From Varanus komodoensis (Eukaryota > Chordata > Lepidosauria > Squamata > Varanidae), in assembly GCF_004798865.1 (NCBI RefSeq), contig NW_025335568.1, positions 54,951,423-55,015,422 on the forward strand: a DNA stretch of 64,000 nt. Reading direction: 5' to 3'. Positions 10,086 to 21,340 of this stretch are shown here, in pieces. Position numbers and translations under genes: made by a program. The notes beneath the pieces are model-generated. The model made no database searches and was not told where the DNA came from. It saw nothing but the letters and a program-made list of their open reading frames with translations. How positions within the stretch are numbered: the first letter of the stretch is position 1; the number at the start of each line of letters is the position of its first letter.

Positions 10086-12011
10086 AGGGGTTGGGTTTAT
10101 TAGGACAGCACACAAGTACGCCTCCAACCTAAGAACTTCGAGGTCTGTGCTCTTAACAATTGAGCCATCAAATGTTATTAACTCACATTAATAGGATTAG
10201 CTTATTACCTAATGAATGCTGCATTAAACAAATGGAGGAGAACCTTCTGTGGTACAGAACAATGGACAATCATGGAACTCCTTGGTATTCCATGCCTGTT
10301 TCCGTTTTTACCTGTAAAGTGTTGGAAGGGGCATTTGGAGCTGTCCTCCCCAGCCTGGTGCTCTACAGTGTGTGTGATGAAAACTTCCATCTTCCCCAGC
10401 CTACATGCCCACAGGGTGATGGGAGTTGTAGCCCAAGGCATATGAAGAACAGTAGTCTGTTGTTGAGCTATGCTACCAAGAAGCATATGCAGACTCATAA
10501 AATCTGAAGCTACATTCATCAAGCAGCCAGGACCAGCCGTGAGTGAGTTCCTGGTGAGTTTTACCCTGTTTCGCTTCTTCTGCATAATGTGTGAAACCGT
10601 CCTGATACAAAGACACCAGAGCACAGAGCAAAGGCTGAGGTATTCCATTTACATTTTCAAGGAATCGCTTTGGCTGCCTTTCAAGTTGGCAGCCCACTGG
10701 CACTGGGTGGTTCCGCGTGGCGTGGGGGGAGCCCCAGCTGGAAGCCCCGCTCTTGGGAATCATAAAAGGGGACAGACCTGATCTTGCCCAACCCTTGGAT
10801 TGCCGTTTCCATCTCATAACAGTTTCCATAGCCTTTGATATTCTATCTTTTTATCGTCCCCCCGCCACCACAATTTTGTGGAAAAACAGCTGTGAAAATA
10901 AAATGCCAACAGAGCCCATCTTTTATCCTGCCTGTCACTGGACTCAGGACATCTGCAAGGACAGAGACGTCGCTTGTTTTGAGCCGTCATCTTGCTTCAT
11001 TTAGGAGGCTAAAGATGCCTCACCAACTGACCCAGGGGGTCAAAGGTCACCCCCCAAGGGGAGTCAGCGAGGTTGCTCTGTCTATTCATGGCTTAAATCC
11101 TGATGAGTGGCTCTTAGTAAAAGATTTCTTTATTCTAGTGGCTTTAAAAAAATAACAGAGTTAACAAGCCCAGTAAGAAATCCATGACTCAGGCAAATCC
11201 TTAAGAATCAAGTATGAGGGGAGGGGGGAAGGGGTTAGTGCATGCTAATCCACAAGCCTAAAAATACCCTTTGCCAAATCTTTTAAACACACTTTTAAAA
11301 AAAGAGCCCTTCACTGAGGCTTGTTAGTACCAATTACAGCAGAAAATGCTGGGATGGAATTTGGTGCCTTCTTAACAAGGATTTTGTTTCCCTTTCCAAG
11401 AAGCACAAATAAGAAAGATCACAGAAATGATGGAGCAATCTTATCAACACAACTTCTTTGTACATCAAAGAGTGCCTCTCTGCTCTTTACTGGGAAATGA
11501 AAAAGAAGTATAGAATTGAACAGGTGGGTGAAGACTTTACAGAGATGGTTGCTATGACATCACCATGCCATCATTCACAATAGTACTTTGATCAGCCAGG
11601 AAACCATGATGGGAAACAAGGGGCTGAAGTGGGTCACAAATACTGGTTTGGGATGACATCTGGATAGTCAGATCAGGTTTTAGGATATAGCCTGAGGCTG
11701 CAGGCTATAGAGATAAGCATCAGATTCACTAAGTACACCATTACCCTTAGCTTGCCCACCATCCTAATCTCCCCACCCACCACCTCATGCTTGAATATGT
11801 AATTCTACTAATGTCAAAACTGCGTTGGGGGGGATCCTCCCGAGCAGATATGGATCTGAAAATGTGCATGGAACATCCTCCATTGAATGGCAATGTGACC
11901 TTATTAGTTAACTCTCTTTCCATCCCATCTCCAGGGGGCCTTCCAATATGTGGGGTACATATGCAAGCTATGCCCAGCCTGATGTCCTTCAGATGTGGGA
12001 TACTGTAAATT
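10086..12011. other. Unassigned non-coding DNA
   Basis: No gene is supported. A possible MITE core (GGTGATGGGAGTTGTAGCCC) lies near 10418. The rest is unremarkable sequence, including poly-A-rich patches near 11150 and 11300. Confidence 0.5.
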
Positions 12012-12085
12012 GGTGGGATGGTGTAAACTGGTGACCTGCAACAGCCTTCTTGGCCCTTCCAACCTTACTATTCTATGATTCTTTG
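12012..12085 (+). mobile_element. CR1 LINE 3' terminus
   Basis: GTGGGATGGTGTAAACTGGT, then GGCCCTTCCAACCTTACTA and the octamer end TTCTATGATTCTTTG, is the canonical 3' end of amniote CR1. Only the last 75 bp are present, so the copy is severely 5'-truncated. Confidence 0.8.
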
Positions 12086-13184
12086 TTTTGGATAGGTATT
12101 TTCACCATCGTTATCATTGGCTATACTGGCTGGGACCCATGGGAGCTGTAGTTCAAACTATCTGATATGTTGGGTACTGCGATATTGCAAAGGCTTCCAA
12201 ACATATACATCCTGCTGCCCCACCACCTTGGGTTCCCATACTGTAGTGGCAAAGCAGCAATGATGTCTTGGCCCATAATATGGGCAAGCAGAAGCATTTA
12301 ACAATAGCATTCAAGGACTGTTGGAGTGGGGCTGTGGGATGATAAAAACAGACCACCACAAATAGCATGCCTCTGAATACCAATGGAACACAACTGGCAT
12401 GCTTGCTATCGCATGGCCGTCTCGTTATGACTTTGAAATGTGGGTGCCACCGAGAGATGGGGACCAACCCAGCGTCATACAGTGCTATGTATGTATTAAA
12501 TGTTACCATGTATCATGTTAGGATCACTCTTTCCTTTCAGTCGGAAGAGAAAAAATATTCCAAGCATGCAGAGAGTTCTTTTTAAAACTTTATTGCAATG
12601 AAGGGAACAGAAAAAAATGGTTTCCTTTCCATTTTCCTGTTCACCTGAGCACATGCTCCCCTCCCCCTTTTGAACCCTGCTCCCGATCGCTTCTTCCCTC
12701 CTCCTTTCCCGATTGGCTGGGGTACCGCGAGTTTACAGTTTTTCTGCGTGCCTACTCCACGCTGCCCCAACACCAGCCCTTCTTCCCAATCCAGCCCTGC
12801 CCCCGGTGGGCTACAATAGGCTCATTTTGTTCTGCCCAGCTTGTCAATAAACAATCAGGAAGTATTTGGCCCTCCTGCCTATATGCCTGTTTCCCCATAC
12901 CTTGTGCTGATTTTAGCCCCTCCCCTCCTTTGGGCTAAGTAATTTTCTTTGTTACCTTTTTAAATTTCTTTACTCCCTTGTTTCAAATCATTCTTTCACA
13001 CCTATCAATCAGTCCAAATTATCCTGCCTCTTCTTAGGCCCTACATAGATCTTCTGTAAGATTATGTATATATTTCTGCCCATGTCTTCCCCAAAGATGA
13101 GTGCTGCCCCCTATAGCCACTTTGGTTAGTGGAGTAACTCCTTCCCTGAGCGTTCAGGTTCCAGGGTAACTATAGGCCCTGCCT
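12086..13184. other. Unassigned non-coding DNA
   Basis: A MITE-like core (CATGGGAGCTGTAGTTCAAA) is at about 12137. On the minus strand, 12575-12600 reads AATAAAGTTTTAAAAAG, like a polyadenylation signal followed by an A-rich stretch. The neighbouring 12600-12830 is GC-richer. No gene is visible on that strand. Confidence 0.45.
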
Positions 13185-13335
13185 TACTTAAAGCAATCTT
13201 CCATATGAAGATGTCCTCTGTCTGAAGGGCCCTCCAGTCTGAGTCATCCTTAAAGATAAAGACATATAGCAGCAGAGTTCCTGAAGTTCTAGATCAACAG
13301 CGGCATCTCATCAGCAAGCAGGCACACAGGTCACT
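13185..13335 (+). repeat. Unrecognised dispersed repeat, copy 1 of 3
   Basis: The core TGAAGATGTCCTCTGTCTGA, AGGGCCCTCCAGTCTGAGT and CCTTAAAGATAAAG aligns with segments at 52098-52325 (+) and 62265-62525 (-). The downstream part (GCAGGCACACAGGTCACTTG) seems peculiar to this copy. I do not know the family. Confidence 0.5.
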
Positions 13336-15709
13336 TGGTCACAGTTTTCTCCACTATGAGGAGATATAATATCTTTCCATCTAAATTGCAGTATGTAGTT
13401 TCTAAATTTGCAGCTATGCAGTTGAAAAAAAATAGCATCTACCTTTTTCCCCTACATCTTACATCCCCTTCATTTTGGCAGCAAATGTCCTCTGTTCATA
13501 AAGTACAACTAGCCACCCCATATCCATCGCAACGGCATTTTCCAGTTGATCTTCTCTCACTTGTATGTCTTTCTGCTCAGCTGAATATTCCACAAGTTCT
13601 TTATAAACCAAGCAGCTCTGAACTCATGCCTACTTGTGTACAGGGTCCAGCTCCAGTGATTTATGGTTTGTTGTGTGTGATGTGCCAAAAAAGGAAACCA
13701 CAATGTATACCAACACTAGGAACTTACAGTCAAAGCTGTGAGATTCCGTAAACATAGAGACCAGGACTTAGTGAGGTGTGAGTGAAAGAAAGCATGTTGC
13801 TTATGCACTTCTGCATGTAAATGCACAAACCCAGCAAAGTTAAGCACTGTTCCATCAGCTTCAACGGGCAAGCAAAGTCAGTGGGTTTTAAAAGTGCTTC
13901 ATTTGCTTGAACTGGTAAAAATATGCTAGTAACAGAAGTGATGTCAACTTGCAGCTTGACTTTCTTTGCAGAAAGCTCTTGTATATACTGCAAACCGTCC
14001 ATACAGATCTGCTTGTGGAAGCCTGTTTGTCAGATCTCATTCTTGCAAGTTATGAATGGCATCTAAACCTGCAAACCATGTAAATTGTGGTCTTTTAGGA
14101 TCAAATGCCACTATTGTGTATCTGTGGACTAGTCTGTTGTGCAGGATCAGCTCCACATGATTTACTTATGTGAAAACTTATTTAGACAGGTTCTGGGAAA
14201 CATCTGTTTGTCTGTTTGCTGGACAAAACAATCACTCTTAACTGATAAACACAACCCTTGGAGTTGCCCAATGTGCGGTACCTACTGCAAAACAATAAGA
14301 GTAAGTTTGTTACAGCAGATACAGAATGTTACCTTGATGTGTAGCTGCTTTTAGAGGAGGGGGTTCCACAGACAGCCAGATGAAGACCGGGTTGGACCGT
14401 GAAGCTAGCCTTGCCATGGGCCCCTCCTCTGCTCCAAGTACTGGACTCACATTTGACATTTGGGTTCAGAGAAAGAGAGGGTGAATCCTAGTGGCCAAAC
14501 AGTTTTCACTACATATTTTACTGGAAGTAATTTTCCATACTTTTCTGGAAGCGAAAGACTAGTATGTCTTTCAGGGTAGAAAACTTAAATACAAAGACAA
14601 GCTTCCCTTTATAGCAAACAGACACCAAAACATAATCACACATCGAAACTCTCCATCCGTCCATCTCTCTCTCTCTCTCTCTCACTCACTCACACACTCA
14701 CTCACTCACTCACTCACTCAAGAAAGAGCTGTCGATAAATTCACTGCCCCATTCATATATAATAGCTAAATAGGGGGCACACACCAAGAAACACATACGA
14801 TGCATTCAGTGGCCATTCCTGTCCCTCCTTTTAGCATGTTCCCCGTGCATTGCATTAGTCCATACTCTCATTTCCATGCATGAGCCTTAGAGACAGGAGA
14901 TATCTGGTGCCACCCTTGGAAACTGATCTTGGAGAGACCCGGGGAAGGGAGCCTGAGGACTAACACCACCTCACAGAACTCACATTAAGCACAGGAACCC
15001 ATCCTCTCGCTTCTTATGTGCCGCAGCCATAGGTCTCCTTTGCTAGGAAGAGCAGCTCCCAAGAAACTTTATGAACTGCAGAAACAAAGATACTTGTCCC
15101 ACTTTAAACATGGCATTTTTCTTTGGCCACATCTTTCCCTGCAATACTTCCTGTACTTCATCAGATGCATATCAGATTGTGGGGGTTTTCAGGGTTACAC
15201 ATGGTATATATGGTGATGGTGGTGAATTGTAAATAGTGAGGTCAGAAGGAAACAAAACGTAGGAAGTGTATAGTGAAGGAAAGTATCCTTTTCATTCAAC
15301 GCTTAACAGCTGCCTCTCCACTCCAAATGCGTTTCCCTAAAAACAGCCAACTTCCTGAAAGACTAGGTAACAACCCTGGGCTACATGCACTACTTATTTT
15401 CCAGCAGGATGGGTATAACAACCACAGAAAACTTTGCAGGTCTCACGTAATACATAGTCAGCCAGAGTGTCGCACCACATGCATACAAACACACCCACGA
15501 AACAAGGATATAATGGCAAACTTATTTACCTTCACAGTATTTTTATTAGTTAAAATAGAGTTAAAAATAGCAATCCTGACCCCACCCACCTCATGAAATA
15601 AGAACAGAGCTAGAAAGAGTAACAAACCCTGTTATTTCTGCTTCCCTTGTTAGGACTGTTAAGATGATATTACTCAATCACAGCGACACTAAAATTCTGG
15701 ATTTCCCAA
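13336..15709. other. Unassigned non-coding DNA
   Basis: About 2.4 kb without recognisable genes or named repeats other than the simple repeat at 14664-14720. A 138-codon frame at 13335-13751 (+) shows no domain and reads like chance. Confidence 0.5.
14664..14720. repeat. (TC)n and (CACT)n microsatellite
   Basis: A CT run (about 14664-14683) passes into CACT/CACA units to about 14720. Confidence 0.95.
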
Positions 15710-16045
15710 TTGTTTTCTGTGGGTTGTAATCAGTATTTCACTAACAAGTGGGTCCTAGATCAAATCAATCCAGAATTCTCCCTGGAAGCAAAATTGACAA
15801 GACTGATGTACTTTGGGTACATCATGAGAAGGCAAGACTTACTGGAGAAGACAACAATGCTCGGGAAAGTTGAAGGCAGAAGAAGAGGAAGAGCAGAAAT
15901 GAGATTGACAAGGCCATAAAGGAAGCCACAGCTTTGGATTTACAAGAGCTGAGCAGAGTTGCCAAGCACAGGACATTTTGGAGGTCATTAGCTCATGGGG
16001 TTGCCCCTGCTCAGAAATGATTTGATGGCATGTAACAACAACAGT
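15710..16045 (+). mobile_element. RTE/BovB LINE, ORF C-terminus and 3' end
   Basis: The translation shows WVLDQINPEFSLEAK, MYFGYIMRRQDLLEKTTMLG and KVEGRRRGRAEMR. This is the RTE-clade (BovB) C-terminal signature, with the FGYIMRRQDLLEK block especially clear. The frame closes soon after, and the copy ends in the BovB-type 3' terminus GATTTGATGGCATGTAACAA followed by an (AAC)-like tail. It is 5'-truncated, as nearly all BovB copies are. BovB is abundant in squamates, which supports the organism call. Confidence 0.85.
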
Positions 16046-16817
16046 AACCAGTAGTCCTCAAAGGCAGACCCAGATAATGAACCAAGAAGTCCCTTCTACA
16101 GACAAGTCTTCACCCTGTACCTATTTCTGTAGCCAAAAGCTGCTGTATGGGCAAAGGCTGAGCTACAACTTCACTCACTAGCCGAATACACTGAAAAGCA
16201 GTGGCAAGGTACCAAAATAGTTGGACACACTGATTGTTAGTTTGTCATCAAGCACTTGAGATGTGCTGAATATTTTGCTCATATCTCAGTTTCTACAAGG
16301 ACCAGAGTTCTTGTGTTTTATTGTTAGACAGCTGGGACACTGGGCTAGCCAGTGGACCCCACAAGATGTTGGAGTGGGGGCAATAGCCCCCTTAGCCCCC
16401 TGTTTAATCTAGCTAAGCAGAGAAGTCCAAGAGAATATGTAGGATCGGACTCTCCTTGTCTTCTTTTGACAAAGGTCACCCCAGACGATGACTAAGACAA
16501 ACAATCATTTCTTATCACAATAGCTCACATTTCCCTTTGGACAGGTGTTTCAGGAAGAGTTTCTGTTTCTGTATGGACAGTCATAACCCAAGGATTATTT
16601 TTTTAAAAAGTCAACAACCATTGGCTGACAAAGCCAAACAGCTACTGTTATGATATCTACCTACAATTGACATCATAGCACTTTAGCATATTCTCTGGAC
16701 TTTATCCATCAAACATTGTGTGACTCAGTATTTTACTGTGCTTCTGTGTAAAAGGTAACTGATACAGCTGTTTGGAGTAATACAGAATACAACTTTGGAA
16801 ACATGTTTCCATGTGTG
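16046..16817. other. Unassigned non-coding DNA
   Basis: No gene or repeat that I recognise in about 770 bp. Confidence 0.5.
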
Positions 16818-16998
16818 GGACACAGAAATCTGCCTTATGCAGTGTCGACACATTGGTCCATGGGGTTGAGCACCTTTGGCAGAAGGTCTTCAGGGTTTCA
16901 GGTGGGAGTCTTTTTCAGTTCTCCATGAAGATGCAGGAAGCTGCACCTAGGACTTTTGGCATATGAAACAGATGCTCTACCTCTGTGCTCAAGCATGT
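16818..16998 (-). repeat. tRNA-derived SINE
   Basis: On the minus strand, a tRNA-like head with AGAGCATCTGTTTCATATGC (A-box region) and a decayed B box leads into GAAACCCTGAAGACCTTCTG and a body ending near AAGGCAGATTTCTGTG. The order is that of a squamate tRNA-type SINE with a 3' end like CR1 or L2. Promoter boxes are mutated, so it should be inactive. Confidence 0.65.
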
Positions 16999-17179
16999 TT
17001 GGTAAGAGGAAGGGGGCCTCTCCATTCCAGGTAGAGATCAACTGTCTTATTCCAAGTGAGAAACAAGCAGAGCTCACCTGTGCAAACCATTTTATTTTTT
17101 TATTAAATTTATGTACAGCAGGAATGACCCTATGACTCCCAGACAGGATAGTTCAGATTCCTAGCTCCAAGGTAGGAGT

Positions 17180-17770
17180 TAGAAACATAGAATATAGAAA
17201 CAGAGTGAGTCAGAAGGGGTCTCCCGGGCCATCTAGTCTGATTCCCATCTCTAGCCAGCTCCACTCACGACATGCCCACAATGTGTATGTCTAGTCTGTC
17301 CTTGAACACCCTCACCGATGGGACCTCAACCACCTCCCGTGGAAGCCCATTCCATACACCTGGGGTCCTAACTGTCAGGAAGTACCTCCTGGCATCCAAG
17401 TTGAACCTTGGTTCCTTGAGCTTGGCTCCGTTGGAGCATGTCCTGCCCTCCTCTGCAGGGGAGAACAGGTCTCTACCCACCTCTGTGTAGCACCCCCTCA
17501 TGTACCTGTATGTTGCCAACAGATCCTCTTGGAGTCTGCTCTTCTCCAGGCTGAAAAGACCCAGTTGCCTCAGTCTCACCTCATATGGCTTTCCCTGCAA
17601 TCTGGCCACCTTCCTTGTGGCCCTGCGCTGCTCTGACTTTAACCTGGCAATATCCTTCCTGTAATACTCCAGTTGCAAGCACACCAGAGTCGTATAGAGT
17701 AGTAGTAATACCTCTCTTGATCTAGAAGCCACACTTCTGGCTATGGTGCAACAACTCCACAGCTGAGAAT
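17180..17770 (-). mobile_element. CR1 LINE, RT C-terminal domain and 3' end
   Basis: An uninterrupted frame (17265-17810, minus, 181 codons) encodes the C-terminal end of CR1 ORF2. It shows REVLLLLYTTLV, then EQRRATRKVARL, RLRQLGLFSLEKSRLQEDL, RRYFLTVRTPGVWNGLPREV, and the terminal VFKDRLD. Compared with the family, about eight residues are lost in frame between LEY and YRKDI. The 3' UTR follows (TCGTGAGTGGAGCTGGCTAG) and the octamer-like tail TATGTTTCTAACTC. The open frame and good match make it the youngest-looking CR1 here, but without the catalytic RT and endonuclease it cannot move itself. Confidence 0.9.
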
Positions 17771-18104
17771 ATAAGTTCTGACCCCCTTCTGTACCCCTTG
17801 TAGCTGGCATGTCAGCTCTTCTGTCAGCTCTTCTGCAAGGTCAGGAATGCAGCCATGCAGAGAGGTGGAAGGGGGCCTTACAGGAGCAGGGAGGAAGGAG
17901 ACTGAAGCAGCCAGGAAACAAGGTACGCTGAAGCCATTCCAGCCTTCTTCACTCCCTACCCAAATGGAATCGCTGGATAGCCAAAATACAGAGAAAACAC
18001 AGAGCAGGTAAAGAAATGAAGGCTGCTTCTGCCACACCTCCCGCTGTGCATTGGCTACACATGGTTTTCCAAGTTGGGGGACTTGGGCTCATCTCTGTAC
18101 AATG
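17771..18104. other. Unassigned non-coding DNA
   Basis: A repeated TCAGCTCTTCTG (17814 and 17826) is the only local structure. No gene. Confidence 0.5.
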
Positions 18105-18300
18105 GTACCCTTAATGTATATCCTGCCTTTCCACCAAAAAAAGGCAGCAAACAGTAAAATACAAGCCCAGAGCAAAATCTTAATCATAAGTATCTTATTT
18201 TATCACACTTTTCTATTTCAGCAAATTATTATTATTTTCATTTCTATATTACCCCATTGCCAAGGCGCTCTGGGTGGTTTACAGCAGTCCATGCTTGTGG
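18105..18300 (-). repeat. Non-LTR 3' tails, minus strand
   Basis: Two tail-like pieces: ATGTATATCCTGCCTTTCCA (about 18113-18132) and, at 18232-18285, ATTTCTATATTACCCCATTG followed by GCGCTCTGGGTGGTTTAC. The second is the complement of the GGCAGTATAGAAAT tail family seen at 985. Confidence 0.5.
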
Positions 18301-19100
18301 TGGCTGACAAAATATACAGAAAGATCACAAGAGTCTATTTCAACCTGGGGGGGAACTGTAAACAATGCAACATTGTAACCAGGACTTCAGCAATGAGGAG
18401 TTTGGATTAATGTATAATACAGCTGGCCTACCAGGTGTTGCTGGATGCCAACCCAGACAGCATGGCCAATTGTCTGGGATGATGGAACTTGTAGTCCACT
18501 GGCATTGGGCCACACGTTCTTCACTCTCAAATGAAAACATCAGCACTGCTCTGGTGGAGTTCAGGAAGAGCACAGAAAATCAGGTAGTGTGTTTGTGTGA
18601 TCTCTCAAATGACCACACCCCTTCTCCAAAGGGGAAAGCTTCTTTTATCAAAAGGTCACTGGAAAGTACGTAATGCCTGGGCTGAGGTGCCCCTGGAGAA
18701 TGTATGTTTCTTTAACACTGCACATGGCAAGGGGCTTCCTGACTATCGCAGGCCACGCAGCAATTCTCCAAGGAGGGCCTGGAGTCTCAGTGCACCGACC
18801 ATCAATATTTCCCACCCTGCCCCAACATAACCTCACTTGAGGGGATTGTGGGAAATTTAAGTGGCAGCCAGACTCGAACAAGCCAGAGAAAAGTATTAAA
18901 GGGTGGTCCACGACAGGCTTCCAGAGAGTGCCCTGCCAAGGTGAGGGGCCCCTGGCTATATCATATCGGTGCATCTTTCACAAATACTTTTATAGTTCTT
19001 TTTTCTTTTGTTCATTTATTCAGGGTCACAGAGAGTAAACATCCAGATGGACAGGGGTCAAGGATTTCTCAAGTCCATTTCCAGCTCAGCAAGCTTCACT
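18301..19100. other. Unassigned non-coding DNA, possible MITE
   Basis: Around 18418-18525 a diverged MITE-like core (GGGATGATGGAACTTGTAGT) is visible. Otherwise no genes or named elements. Confidence 0.45.
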
Positions 19101-19620
19101 AAGCTTCAGTGCTTCCCTGACTGGCACAATTCAAATGTTAAAAAGTACAGTAGCGTGCTGTGTTGGCAGCACCGTTGAAATACCCACTTTTGACATGAAA
19201 GCGCTCTTGTGAAGCTCGTGTGTATGATACCGGGCAAGCGACGAGATGCTGCTTTTCCAGTCCAGTGGTCACTAAATATCACAATACGACACTTGCTGGA
19301 TTTTAATAGCCATTTAAGAATAATCCTGAGCAGGCTGCCGTTTGAAATGGCTTGTGTCACGTAGGTCTTTGTTCCTTGAAATCTGCATGGTTTTTTTCCA
19401 GGTACTCCACAGATAATGTTGCTGAGCAACGACAGCATTGGCTGGTCACATGGCGTTCATGATGAGGTTGGATGTTTGCTGCTGCACAATAAATAACCAC
19501 TGTGCAAGCAGGACACCTGACCTGAGGACCGTTGCAAATTCATCAAGGGTGTTGCACTGTCACAATCCCATGTGAAAAAGAGGCACCAATAGGAGATCCG
19601 TGTCGCAGAGCAGCAAACTG
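19101..19620. other. Repeat-free stretch, candidate conserved non-coding DNA
   Basis: This 520-bp stretch has no recognisable repeat, retains several CpGs (for example GGGCAAGCGACGAGATGC) and lacks simple sequence. It looks different from the transposon-derived flanks. No coherent reading frame is present. Whether it is conserved cannot be told from one genome. Confidence 0.3.
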
Positions 19621-20159
19621 GGGGAAAGGTGTGTGAAAAGGGAGACCAGGGCAGGTCTGGCCCTACTGAAGTTGTTGTAGGCATTAAAAGGAAAGGGGAG
19701 CATTAGCTTTTCAGTTAATGACGACAGACTTTGAATATCTATGAGCTTACTCAGCAAACGCAGCAAAGAATCCTAAACTTTATGAAAGCTATCCTGGCAC
19801 TGAGCTTTCCATTTATTTCCTATCCTGAAATGCTTCACAATTTGATTAAACTTTTAGTATTTGCCTCATTTTTTTCTGATACACATAAAGTAACACACAA
19901 TCACACACTCTCCTTTCATAAACTGTATACATTGCATTTTATTTCTTCATTAGAAATTATGAAAGCCACAAGCACTGTGATTGGGACGTATAATTTTTTT
20001 GTTTCTTTAATGATTTTAATTTATTATTATGTATTTTCATCTTTTTGTTACTTTTTATTTTACTTTATTTATTATTTAACTTCTTTCTTAAAATAGGATG
20101 ATATTTCATGATAATGAAACCTAGGCAAGTAGGAGAACAAGGCCAAGATTATCCACAAT
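19621..20159. other. Unassigned AT-rich DNA
   Basis: Very AT-rich from about 19840 to 20100, with runs of T. No gene, no recognised repeat. Confidence 0.5.
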
Positions 20160-20515
20160 CGGTATGGATGGGCATGAAAGCTGAGCAGTGAAGAAAGCTG
20201 GCTAGAGAAAAATTGATGTGCTTGAGGCATGGTGCTGGAGGAGGACTTTGTGAATATCCCTGGACCATCAAATGGGTCCTAGATCAAAGCAAGCCAGAAC
20301 TTTCCCTGGAAGCAAAAATGGCAAAACTGAAGCTGCTGTACTTTGCACACATTATGAGAAAATGACTCACTGAAGAAGACAGTCATGGGAAGGTCCAAGG
20401 CAGAAGAAGAAGGGAAGAGCAAATTTGAGAGAGAATAATTCCATAAAGAAGCCATAGCCTTGAGTTTGCATAAGCTGAAAGGGGCTGTCAAGGTCACAAG
20501 AACAATACTTAATAT
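20160..20515 (+). mobile_element. RTE/BovB LINE, ORF C-terminal region
   Basis: Translating the plus strand gives AWCWRRTL, IPWTIKWVLDQSKPELSLEA and LKLLYFAHIMRK, the same RTE/BovB C-terminal block as at 15710 but extending further upstream (WCWRR). It is interrupted by stops and lacks the terminal AAC tail, so it is an old fragment truncated at both ends. Confidence 0.8.
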
Positions 20516-20840
20516 CCTAGCTTGTATTTATGCAATGCTTCCTATGACACTGAGAGCACATCACATAAGCTTTCCATACTTCTGCATGGTGCACCACTAT
20601 TATTGCCTCACTTTTCAATATTTATTCAATTGTTCAGTGATGGAATGGGAAAGACAAACAGACAAAGTCCAATAGACTCATGTCTAAACTTTCAAGGAGA
20701 ATTTAGCCCGAGAGCAACCTGTTCCTCCTGTCTCCAGAGAACTGACTGGCCAGCCCTGGTGACTAACATGAAGGGATGACAAGGCTTTCAAGTTACCCAC
20801 CCACCCACAGCACTTAGACAGGAGATTCAACAGCAACACC
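20516..20840. other. Unassigned non-coding DNA
   Basis: No gene or named repeat seen. Confidence 0.5.
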
Positions 20841-21340
20841 AAGAACCCAAGAAAAGCCACGCTGGATCACTCAAGGATCCCTCAAGCAGGATGGGTGCAA
20901 GACCTCCACTTGCCCAAGCTCCTCAGCAACTGGTGTATGCAGGCAGGCCACCCCTGTAAAGGAGTAGCACTCAACCAGCAAGGCTAGTAGCCACCAATAG
21001 CCTCCCCTCCCATGAATCTGCCCAATCCCCTTTGAAGCCATCAGATGGGTGGTCATCACCCCTTCCCATATCAGCAAATTCCATACCTCAACTATATACT
21101 GTATCAAGAAGTATTTCTGTTTATCTGTCCTAAACCTCTCATCAATCAGCCTCATGGGATGTCCATGGGCTGGAATGTTTTGGGAGAGGGAGAAAAATGT
21201 CTCTCTGTCCACTTTCTCCACCATGCATTATTTTAAACTCCTCTATCATGTCTCCCCTCCCTTGCCTTTTTTCTGCACTGAACAGTCCCAGTTATTGTAC
21301 CTGCTCCGTATAATGAAGCTGCTCCAGCCCCATAATCCCC
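20841..21340 (-). mobile_element. CR1-lineage LINE, RT C-terminus and 3' UTR
   Basis: A minus-strand frame (20871-21224, 117 codons) encodes MVEKVDRETFFSLSQN, GHPMRLIDERFRTDKQKYFL and VEVWNLL, the C-terminal region of the GTTCTTATG-tailed CR1 lineage. Family members read along the lines of VDREKFFSLS, FRTDKRKYF and VKLWNSLP, so the match is direct. The 3' UTR continues down to about 20850. Upstream coding remnants extend to about 21340 (complement of CTCTATCATGTCTCCCCTCC). Confidence 0.85.

Noticed and set aside
10100-10160. tRNA-like stretch on the minus strand (GGCTCAATTGTTAAGAGCAC)
   Set aside because: It has a possible A box but no convincing B box or cloverleaf. At most a very old SINE head.
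12600-13180. Possible long terminal repeat around the minus-strand AATAAA
   Set aside because: No paired copy, no target duplication and no retroviral coding sequence nearby.
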